64,000 bases of DNA, taken from Mortierella sp. BCC40632. Its lineage: Eukaryota > Mortierellomycota > Mortierellomycetes > Mortierellales > Mortierellaceae. Numbering within the stretch: position 1 is the first letter of the stretch; every line of letters begins with the position of its first letter. Location: NCBI GenBank assembly GCA_011634665.1, contig WAEK01000003.1, forward strand, positions 1,678,001-1,742,000. Direction: 5' to 3'. Made by a program: the position numbers and the translations under genes. Below the pieces are notes generated by a model. The model was given only the letters and a program-made list of their open reading frames with translations, was not told the DNA's origin and searched no databases. This document shows, one piece after another, positions 1 to 10,057 of this stretch.

Positions 1-310
1 AGGGACGATCAGGAGAGATGCGTTCATGATAGAGACACCCGTACCATTTTCAGAATTCGATTGCAGGACTCTAGACCACCCAGCCTCCTAAAATCTCAAA
101 ATCGAGTAGGTAGTTGTCTCTCCCTTGAACGCATTTTTTTTTTATTTCAGCCCAAAGAAGGGAGAGGGTATTTTTTGGACAGACAAGAGCCAACTCTCGT
201 TCCGCTTGAAGAATGGTAAAAGGGGTCAAGACAAATCCAGCTTTCTCTCCATTTCGACGCATTCTCTCCTCCAATCCATTGCTTCATTCCACCCATTCCT
301 TTGCCTTAGA
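1..310. other. 5' flank of the first F-box gene
   Basis: No gene is seen here. An open frame from about position 125 runs into the F-box gene but carries no conserved residues. The paralog comparison places the true start at 311, so this stretch is promoter and 5' leader. It is moderately pyrimidine-rich close to the start, as are the other promoters in the window. Confidence 0.6.
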
Positions 311-3300
311 ATGGACGCATCAAAAGGAATGGTCTCACTACCAAACGAATGTCTTATCATGATCATCCAGCAGTTCAAAGATGACTTTCCAGGACTCTAC
401 AACCTTCTCACGGTAAACAGGTTCTTCTTTCAAGAGGCCTTAAAACTCCTTATGCAAAACCCCTTCAGCCACTTGAGCATATTTATCACGGAGAACCAAG
501 TTGCAGGTCGAAAAAAACTAGCCATGCTCCTCCTCCGATCCCTTTTGCTGCACCAGTGTCACGAAAGAAAGAAAAAAGGATTACATGGAGAGTCATCCTA
601 TTTAGAGGGAGAGTCGATGGCTGACCAACAGAAAGACTTGGTAGCCATTTCCGACATTACAGAGCTGTTGAAGGAGTTTGGACTCAAGTGCGATAGTAGT
701 CTATCGGTCCCACTATCTGAGAGACGTTGCGAGCTTTTCAAGAAAACGACTGTGGACTATTCGGTCTATCTCCCCAGGGTGTACTCATGGGAACTAATTA
801 AATTCGATATAAAAGAAACTCTGGAGCCAAATTACTCTATCGATCCTATGTCCAAAGAATGCATTCGACCCCCAACGCTCGGTGAAAAGACTAGAGGCAG
901 AGAGGCCACAAATGAGATCGACACGGGTGGAGTCAGTGTAGATGTTAATGGGCCTTTGGCATTTCTTGAGAGTCAAGTACACTATTCCCTTAGAGAACCC
1001 CGAATGTTGGAGCAGAGGATCCTCCGGATATTTCTCCACTTCAACCACAACCACATTGTGCATCTTGGATTCAATTTACATGATGCTGCCTTGTTCGAAC
1101 CCTTTGCCGCCAAGCTACCTCGGCTACGGTCTCTGTGTCTAGGCAAACAATTCCATGACATTTTGGTGGGCCGGAACGTCCCATTGGTGATTTCCCTTAT
1201 CCAAAAGAACCAAAAGGCATTTCCTTCCAAGCCATTTTTGGATTTTACATTCAGTCAGGCCTGGGAACTCCCCAAAGAATATGGCCAAGATGTAAGAACT
1301 ATGAACAGGGCATCCCGGCTTGCATTGAGACCGCAACGTCTAAAATACCTTCAGCCTATCATCCAGATATACGAAACCATTGGATGGCCACGAGAAATGG
1401 ATGTGGGGGTCATACCACAGTTCTACGAGAAATCCAACAACATCCACGTCGATAATCTTCAGCACTTTGTCGACAAAGACGATGACCGTTTTGATGCAGA
1501 TGAGTGGCCAGCGATGGAGGAATTTCTCAAGAGATGTCATGGACTAAAGTCTCTTGAGCTAACTGTCGGAACTCCATACATGTTTCGATGGGCCATTCCT
1601 TCTCCAGTCGCTCAGTCACGTCCGTGGTCTTCACCGATCCAAGCAGTGCGACGACCTATGGAGAGACTCGAGAGACTCTCACTCAGGTCAAATCGCAGCC
1701 ACCATGCTCTCTCTCACGCCCTCAACGATGCAGTCGTTGCGTTTGGCAAGACTTTACAAGAAATTTCTTGTACTAATTACAATACAAGTGATTTGTTAAA
1801 TGAAAGCTCATCCAAGAATGGATTTCCTGAATCGGAAAGGCTTCCCAAGGCAATATCTGTGGGAGTGAGTTGGTATCTTCCAAAGGTCCGCTGTATCCGA
1901 GTGGTCTTGGATGGAGTCGTCGAGTTTGGAGCATTGGATGAATGCCCATTGTTGGAAGACCTCTACATTTGTAGCAAAAGACTTGTGAAGGACCAGTCGT
2001 TGATGCCTGCATGGAAGCTGCCAAGACTGAAACAACTCTCTTTGGATGGAGGTGCGATGGTACGATTCAACTTTGAGTCCCTACGTTCGATGAGTCGCTT
2101 AACACATTTGAACATCAGCATGGGTGAAAGTGGGTCGGAGGTCGAATTTGCGAACATATACTCGAGGCTATACTCTCACCCTCTGCAGCAGGCATTCTGT
2201 GCCATGGTAAGTCATCATTTAGATTCGGAGAGAGAAAGAGAACTAATCGTTGGACAGATCCTGAGCCTTTTCTTTTGCCTATTACACCTCGGTTATTAGG
2301 AGGAACACGTTCAAGCAAGAGGTGAAAGTACTAGTCTAAAGGATCGGACAAGGATTAGTTGCGAGGCTTCTGTATTCCTACCATGGAACTGGAAGTCTGA
2401 TTCATTGATCAAGCTCACACTACAGGGTCCCTCAGTCATGGCATTTAATCTCGAACAACTCGAAAGACTTCCCAACCTGCGTGAACTTTATTTACTAGTA
2501 CCGACTGGTTGCAAGTACACTTTCTCAGCTACTGAGGCCGAGGCTAAGACCAAGATCTATTCAACGCAAAACCAGGAGAACGTTCGAATCGGATCGCTGG
2601 ACCATTTGATTCTGGAACAATACACGCCATCTTCGCAGCATTCGACGCAACCAAGGCCAGGTCAGCTGAATTCAAATCTGCCAATATCTATGAGCGGGGT
2701 TGGAAGCCAAGACATTTCCCCACTATGGGGACATCCTATCCAACCATTTTTGGATAGCCAGTTGAAGGAAGTCAGCATTGTTAGCCCTTGGAAATATGAT
2801 GCCCCTGAGACCTGGGTCTATCTCCTCGCATGGTTTGCCCCTAACCTGATCACTCTTCGCATAAGTTCCCTCGGTTTGAGACACGAAGCAAAAGCGGAAA
2901 GACTAGTCATACTCCTCAAGGCTGTCCAAAAAGCGGACAGAATCATTGAGTCTAGGATCACTTCAGAAACGACTGAGAGGAATGAAGGTACGACTCCTGA
3001 GTCTTCGTATCTTGGTAGAGTTGAAGTACCAGGAGAAACATTGGTGGATATCTCTAGCAGGCAGCAAGTGGTGGAATGTCCACAGAAGCAGGTCAACACT
3101 AATGACACCACTGGCCCAAGTGGCCATTCAGTCAAACCAAAATCAAGACAAAGATTAGGACAGCGTACTGAAGTCATAACCCAAGTCGGTCTAAGCAAAC
3201 AACATCAGTTTGTATTAAGGCTCAAACAGATCAAGGACTACAAGAATCTGACCCATCAGGAGCGAAATGTCCGTTTGTATAATCTCAATAGGGCGTTCTT

Positions 3301-3331
3301 TGTTGAAAGGAGAAATATCTGGTCCCTTTAA
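311..3331 (+). CDS. F-box protein, tandem paralog A (about 975 aa)
   Basis: Two exons are placed at 311-2206 and 2300-3331, with one 93-bp GT-AG phase-0 intron that falls after a Met codon at the same site as in both paralogs. The N terminus (residues about 9-50) has an F-box pattern: LPNECL, a hydrophobic helix, then LYNLLTVNRFFFQEALKLL. The rest is a long alpha/beta region with leucine-rich segments such as RLKYLQPI and LPRLKQLSLDGG, probably an irregular LRR substrate-binding fold. The second exon ends in a polar tail. F-box proteins normally bridge Skp1-Cul1 ligases to substrates; no substrate can be inferred. The start is chosen because MDASKGM matches MEESKGM and MEETKGM in the other copies. 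Unlike paralog C it has no intron between that start and the F-box. An AATAAA lies at 3337-3342. Near-identical blocks shared with paralog B suggest recent duplication or gene conversion. Confidence 0.8.
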
Positions 3332-3439
3332 ACAGTAATAAACAGCGAAGAAGACCTTATCGTGGGAGCTGAATGGACTAAATCTCTTTCGGGACATGTA
3401 GATTAAGAGAGACGACGCATCCTACCGTAGGATTGATGG

Positions 3440-4245
3440 GATTAGAAGTCAGATTCTTTGATCAGTCTCGAGCTAACATATCCTCTAGCGATGGCATATA
3501 ATCTCGAGCAACTCAAAAGACTTGCCAATTTGTTCGAAGTTGATTTGGAGGTACTGGATGGCTCAAAATACACATTCTTAGACTTGGAGACCTAAGCTAT
3601 GATTGAGATATATTTGATACAAGAAATGGAGAGAGATGCTGAATTATCAGAAGCAGGACCAACATGTAGAGCTTGACCCGGTTATGTTCGTGGACAGCAA
3701 GGACAACTAAGGCATTTTCCAGCTATGGGGCAGTCCCATCCGACCATTCGTGTGGAACCAGTTAAAGAAAGTCTGTATTACTAGTCAATGGAAAAATGAG
3801 ATCACCAAGACTTGGGTCTATCTCCTTGCATGGTTCGTCTTTAACTCAACTACATCTCAAACGAGTATTCAAGATATGTTCAATCCAGAAGCTGACGAAA
3901 AAAAAAAAAAAAAAAAATGGCCATACTCCTCTCAAGACTGTTCAAGCGGCGGACAACTGTAGATACTGATGGGTCGACTCATGACCCTTCAGATCTTGGA
4001 TCTTTTTCTTCGCGGGACGAGACACACGCTATATATCAGAGGAGTCAGTCAGCCAAATCAAATCAAGTCCAGGACTACAGTACCATCCATCAAACTCAGT
4101 TAATGCTACGCTAGGTTAGTGGGTCCTCAGACAACTAGGAGGAGTAGGACTCGCAAAGATTAGTAGCCCAAACGCCAGGGTCCATTGGTGGTATGGTACT
4201 CGTTTGTACTTTGTCAATTATAGAGCCTTTGTTAGCAAAGAGCAC
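3440..4245 (+). pseudogene. Decayed copy of the C-terminal F-box-paralog exon
   Basis: The DNA aligns by eye with the second large exon of the tandem F-box genes. It matches from the segment before ATGGCATTTAATCTCGAGCA (here atggcatataatctcgagca, 3490-3509), through a GGCTCAAAATACACATTCT-like block, to the ACTTGGGTCTATCTCCTTGC block near 3810, and on to an FVSKEH-like end. Stop codons such as the TAA in 'gagacctaagct' (near 3592), several frame changes and an inserted A17 run (3899-3916) break it. It lacks the F-box exon. The closest copy looks like paralog C rather than the adjacent A, so it is probably a remnant of a fourth family member. Confidence 0.75.
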
Positions 4246-4780
4246 TCAAAGATTCTTTCAAACTTGACCCCCAGAATAACTCCAAAGAGACAAGAGTATA
4301 GACATCTCATTATGTGTAGGTCTGTCAAGGGAGAGAGGATCTTTCAGGTCAGTAACATGAGTAGTGGCAGCTCTTGGAGGGGTTCTTTCTCCAAGGCTAT
4401 GGGAGAGGGGAGGAGGGGGGTGGGGAGGTTTTACCGACATCAGCAAGAGTGCCAGACAGGGTGTTTTCTCTTCCTTTTTTTTTTTCCACTCGTTCTCCTT
4501 TACTGGAACACAGCCGACGGTCAGAGCACGAGAACAAGGGTTGAGTCATTCCTGGAATCAGACACATTCATCACTCATTCCTTCATTTCCTCATTCTTTC
4601 CTCTCTTCCTTCCTTCATTTCCTTGCTTCAGGATGGAAGAATCAAAAGGAATGGCTTTAATCCTCTGAGCAGCAGACTGATGCTTGACTCCTCACTTCTT
4701 GTTTCTCTATACATTTTTACTGACGCAAAGTCTGGACACCATTCTGTGGCCCTTTTTCTCTCACTCGCTCACTCACTCTC
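4246..4780. other. Promoter of F-box paralog B with a relic first exon
   Basis: No complete gene is present. ATG at 4633 starts the relic MEESKGM, matching the real first exon of paralog C. The base after it, where C has donor GTTTAT, reads CTTTAA here, and the frame stops at a TGA a few codons later. The stretch also holds a G-rich patch (4405-4425) and pyrimidine-rich DNA before the start. Confidence 0.6.
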
Positions 4781-7700
4781 ATGTCAACAGTTGAACCCAA
4801 GCGACTGCAGTCTCTACCAAACGAGTGTCTTGCTATTATCATCCAACACTTTAAGGATGACTGTCCAGGACTCTACAACCTCCTTACTGTGAGCAGGTTC
4901 TTCTTTCAAGAGGCTCTAAAACTCCTCTTGCTGAAGCCTTTTAACTCGAGATTTCTGATGAATGGACACAACCTATCGGAAAGGCGTCGAAGGCTCCTCA
5001 TGCTCCTCCTCCGGTCCCTTTTGACCCACAACTGTCTGGAGAGAGAGAGAAAGATAGAATTACAAGGGCAGCAATCGTACCTAGAGACATATATAAAGGA
5101 TAAGGAGGAGGTCAAGGCCAATGGGATACCAGGAACACAAGATTTGGACATGGACAACTCGAGTCGTGAGAGGGATCTCGCAGGATCAACTGTAGCCTTC
5201 GCTGACATTACAGGGTTGCTGAAGGAATTCAGGCTCGAGGTTTCTAGAAGCTCAACTATTCCACTATTTGAAAGGCATTGTGAGGCCTTCAAGAAAACGA
5301 CTGTGGACTATTCGGCTTTTCTCACCAGAGTAGCTTCATGGGAGCTGGGTGGGACCTGTCTAAGTGATGTCTTGGATTACTATTCTTATATCGATCCTAT
5401 GTCCAAAGAGCGCGTACGACAACTTGAGCTTGGTGAAGAAACTAAGGATAGATGTAGCTCGGCTGCGTTTGACTGGGGAGTCACCGGTGTCAATGTCGAA
5501 GGATCTGTAGCATATTTGGAGAAAGAGGAATACGTTTTCAACGCGGACTCTCGAGTAATTGATCAGAGGATCCTCCGGATGTTTCTTCACTTCAACCACG
5601 ACCATATTGTTCATCTTGGGTTCTATCTACATGAGGCCGCCTTGTTCGAACCCTTTGCGACCAAGCTTTCTCAATTACGGTCTTTGTGTTTAGGCAAACT
5701 GTTCCGTGCCATCTTGGTCCAACAGAATGTCCCCCGGGCACTTTCCTTTATCCAACAAAACCAAAGGACCTTTCCTTCCAAACCAAGTCTAATTCTTACG
5801 TACAATCATACATGGAGCATTAATGACGAGTGGCGAATAGAGGCAAGGGCGATGAGCAAGTCATCTTGGCTTGGACTGCGACAACGGCGACTAAAATCCA
5901 TCAAACCAATCATTCAGATGTATGAAGCCATTGGATGGCCACGAGAAATGGATGTGGGGGTCATACCACAGTTCTATGAGATGTCCAACAACATCCATGT
6001 CGAGGATCTTCAGCATTTTGTCGACAGGGATAATTACCGTTTTACAGCCGACGAGTGGCCAGCGATGGAAAAGTTCCTCAAGCAATGTTATGGACTGAGA
6101 TCTCTTGAACTAGCTGTCGGAACTCCATACATGTTTAGATGGGCCATTCCTCCCCCAGTCACATATCCTTCCCCACGACTTTCACCAGTACGGGCGACGC
6201 AACGACCTCTAGAAAGACTTGAGAGGCTTTCACTTTGGTCAGATCGCGGTCATCATGTTCTTATCCATGCTCTCAATGATGCTATCGCAGCGTTTGGCAA
6301 GACCTTGCAAGAAATCTCTTGTACAGATACTACCTACAACCCTCCTAGCTATCCATTCCTGGATAGCGATTACCATGATGAGAAATTTCTAGAACTGGAG
6401 AAGCTTCCCAAGGCAATGTCGGTAGGCATCAATTGGTATCTTCCAAAGGTCCGCCGTATCCGAGTGGTCTTGGATGGAGTCGTCGAGTTTGGAGCATTGG
6501 ATGAATGTCCATTGTTGGAAGACCTTTACATTTCTAGCAATAGACTTGTGAAGAACCAGTCGTTGATGCCTGCATGGAAGCTGCCAAGACTGAAACAACT
6601 CTCTTTGGATGGAGGTGCGATGGTACGATTCAACTTTGAGTCCCTACGTTCGATGAGTCGCTTAACACATTTGAACATCAACGTGATTGGGAGTGAGCCG
6701 GAAGTCGAATTTGCGAACATATACTCGAGGCTATACTCTCACCCTCTGCAGCAGGCATTCTGTGCCATGGTAAGCCATCGTTTGGATTAGGAAGGAGAAA
6801 AGGGGAGAAAAAGGGAGAAAGAAAAAGGACGAGAGAAATGATCGTTGAATAGGTTCTGAGCCTTTTCTTTTGCCTGTTATACCTCTGTTATTAGGAGGAG
6901 CATGTTCAAGCAAGAGGCGAAAGTGCTAGTCTAAAGGATCGGACACGGATTAGTTGCGAGGCTTCTGTATTCCTACCATGGAACTGGAGGTCTGATTCAT
7001 TGATCAAGCTCACACTACAGGGTCCCCCAGTCATGGCATTTAATCTCGAACAACTCGAAAGACTTCCCAACCTGCGTGAGCTAGAGTTAAGAATATCAAG
7101 TGGCTGTGAATATACATTCTCAGCCTCCGAAACCGAAGCCATGGCCAAGATTTATTCGGTACAAGAACTGAAGACCACCCAAGTCGAGTCATTGAATAAT
7201 TTAATCCAGGGTCAATGGACTCTATTTACTCGTCCCTCGACACGACTCAGGCCAGATCAACATGTGAAGACAAGTTTACCAACATTCTTGGGTAGCATGG
7301 GCAGTGATGGCATCACCCAACTGTGGGGTCGTCCCATCCAACCACTTTTACAGAGCCGACTGAAAGAAATCAACATTGTTAGTCCATGGAAACACGATGT
7401 CCCCGAGACCTGGGTCTATCTCCTCGCATGGTTTGCCCCTAACCTGAACACTCTTCACATGAGTACCCGAGGAGCGCTCGATGCAGATGCTACCGAAAAA
7501 GAGGTTATGCTCCTCAAGGCCATTCAAGTGGCGGATAAAATTACTCAGTCCAGGAACACTCCGAGAATGACTTTGAAAAATGATGGAACGACACCTGGCC
7601 CTTCAGATCTTAGTTCTTTTGGTTCAGAAGATGGGACGCACACCACAAATATGAGGAGTCATCTATGCAAGTCAAGGTCGGGACCAGGACTACCTCTTAC

Positions 7701-7863
7701 CAAAGTAAAGGTTGATGCCATGCTAAGTCAACGAGACCACAGGGAGCTAGGACTTAGGCAGATCAAGAGCCATGAAGCCAAGATCTATTGGGAACAAGGT
7801 GTCCGTTTATATGAGATCCACAGTCAGATCTTTGTTGATGAGAGTGATTTACAAATTCTTTGA
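4781..7863 (+). CDS. F-box protein, tandem paralog B (about 985 aa)
   Basis: Exons are 4781-6769 and 6895-7863, with a 125-bp GT-AG phase-0 intron. The protein opens MSTVEPKRLQSLPNECL, followed by an F-box helix pair (residues about 12-50), then the same leucine-rich body as paralog A. The block TPYMFRWAIP is shared with A and C, and LDECPLLEDLYIS-type leucine repeats are shared most closely with A. It is a likely Skp1-binding ubiquitin-ligase adaptor with unknown target. The start at 4781 lies inside what is an intron in paralog C: the ancestral start (4633) is present, but its splice donor is mutated. An AATAAA at 7993-7998 is a plausible polyadenylation signal. The region 6440-6660 is almost base-identical to 1876-2110 of paralog A, whereas the first third differs more. 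Confidence 0.8.
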
Positions 7864-10057
7864 AAAAAGGAAGAAAGAAAGAAAGAAAGAAAGAGGCCTG
7901 TGAACACCTTTCTCGTAAATGAATGAGGACGAAAGTTTTGTAAGATACAAAGAGAGAAGAGGGGTAAAAGCAGGGTGCAACTTTGAAATTCCAATAAATT
8001 AACTTGAATGGGTTTTCGACAGTGATTACGCCTTGCGTACTTCTCCAGCTCTCTCTTCTCTTTCACTTGCATCATTACTTTTCTTTCTTTCTTCTCTACC
8101 ACCTCCGTCTCTCTATATCTTTCTCCTTTCTATTTTCCTATTTTACCTTTTTGCTCATACAGCAACTCCTCTCTTCTGCATTTACTACACCCTGACACCT
8201 ACTAGATATCTAGATAGGACAGTCTCAGACCATCCAAGATCTTCAATTCTGTCTCCTATTCGTTATCACATCTCCCTTTCAAATAAATCCCTTGCACTGC
8301 AGTGTTTCTTATCGAGCGGAAGGGGCCATGAGTCCATCTCGTTACGCTGTACTAGCTCCCTGTAAGGAGCTTTAACGAGACGAGTTATCGAACCGAAATC
8401 AGTCTCATTGGGAAGCTGCTCCACAGTTCCCGCCACTACTCAAGCTTCTGAGATGGTTGTCATAGGGTATGATGATCTCTAGTTAGAAGACGACAGTGCT
8501 CAACCACCCTCAAGTCCAGTGTTCTCAAGGAGTCAGATTTTGACTCGATAACTCGTCTCGTTAAAGCTCCTTACAGGGAGCTAGTACGGCTTAACGAGAC
8601 GAAATCATGGCCCCCTTCCGCTCGATAAGAAGCACAATCAAATCTACTCATCAAATAAACCATATCAACACTACTTGAATTTTCAGTCGACTGTTGATTT
8701 GCCTTGCTCCACCAACTTGGACTTGAGCTTTCCTATCACCAGAGCGTCCAGATCACCCCCCCCACCCAGAGCAATCATTTTGATTCCACATGTCGCTTCC
8801 TCGCTATCGATTTTCAGCTTTATTTTTTTATTGAGCAAATCACCTCCCTTTTCCCATCACTACGACAGTTAGTACAATCAACTCTTGAGGAGATATCAAT
8901 GGTATGAGCGCAGAAGCACATGCTTGGATGGAGACCGTATAAATTATCGACTGTCATCAAGAAGCCACGCAAGTTAATGATGACCAACGACAACACCAGC
9001 AACTAACAAACCTGAAATAGAGTCTCAGGGACGCTTGAAGGGAGAAAGAAAGCCGACGCAGTGATCCACGATCCAGTCGCCAAGGCCACGTCCATCTAGA
9101 GCACAGATGGTGGAGTACAAACTCAAGAAAAACGCTTGTCGAGTCGCCTGGTCACCTTTTCCCTACTAGACTTCTTGACAGTCGTCTTTTTCCTTATCGC
9201 ATTTCATCACAACAGACAATATGACTGTAGTAGCCCTGATAGGTCACTGAAAAGTTAGTCAATAAACATATAGCTTTGAAAACGGCCAAGAGCGAGGGTA
9301 AGACTGGTTGTTGTTGAGTCAAAGGGGACGAGAATGCGTGGAGAAAATAGATATGTGCCTATATTCTTGTACAGCACCGCAGAGAATGGGGGTTGGTAGT
9401 TGGATTCATAGCATGGCTCGAAAAGAAGGTGAAAGCAGCGCGTGATGTATGCTGCCGTTGGATTAGCCAATGAATACTGAGCGTCTCAGACTTGCAACTG
9501 GCGTTTCCAACAGCTGCATCCAGCGCGAACCCGGTGGCATTTGGAAGGCTGTGAAGCCCCATGGGGGCCATGGAGATATCTCAAGTCGGCTGTGATTTCG
9601 TCCATGCAGAGTACAAGATCAGGTCCAGAGAATTTTACGCGGCAACAAGCATAGCCACTGCCGGATGTTCGATAGACTGAGACTCTCTAACTCAAGTCGT
9701 TCACTCCAATCTTTCAGCCATCCATTAACACCGATCTGTCGACACTGGATCAACCAAATCTTTATGTCTTCAACATGAAGTTGGATGCCTTGAGAATCCC
9801 TGAAGGAACCACAGGGAGCATTCTAGTAGGCCTAATATAAGCATGGCTCCCTCGATCACTATCAAAGAGGCTCCTTAAATTTTCCTAGTGCTACAAGACC
9901 TGCGCTGTCGTGCCAAACCTCTGCTTATTGAAGTTTTCTCAGCGAAGCACAGCACTGCCTCAAGTTAATCACGAGATTCATTTCGAATCGACCCATTTCC
10001 ATTCCAGCACCCATTCTAATCATTCCTTCTTTTCTCAGCTCATCCGCCTCTTCATTC
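7864..10057. other. 2.2-kb gap between F-box paralogs B and C
   Basis: No convincing gene is seen. It contains the inverted-repeat element described separately (about 8288-8650), a (AAAG)n patch just after paralog B, and roughly 1.3 kb (8700-9900) of unique-looking DNA with only short frames. A frame near 9715-9838 reads like a protein fragment (NLYVFNMKLDALRIPEGTTG) but has no supporting neighbour, so decayed coding DNA is possible. The last 150 bases are the promoter of paralog C. Confidence 0.5.
8288..8650. mobile_element. MITE-like element with about 110-bp inverted arms
   Basis: The arms 8302-8411 and about 8523-8635 are imperfect reverse complements. Both begin from the tip TTCTTATCGAGCGGAAGGGG and share the block ACTAGCTCCCTGTAAGGAGC. 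About 110 bp of unrelated sequence lies between them. Each arm also contains its own smaller palindrome (TCTCGTTA with TAACGAGA). There is no open reading frame, so this would be a non-autonomous element. The 9-mer TCAAATAAA occurs on both sides (8279-8287 and 8651-8659), which fits a 9-bp target duplication of the Mutator type. The outermost 14 bp do not pair well, so both the ends and the superfamily are uncertain. Confidence 0.6.

Noticed and set aside
125..310. Upstream in-frame extension of F-box paralog A
   Set aside because: The paralogs share MEESKGM/MEETKGM-type starts that match ATG 311; nothing upstream is conserved.
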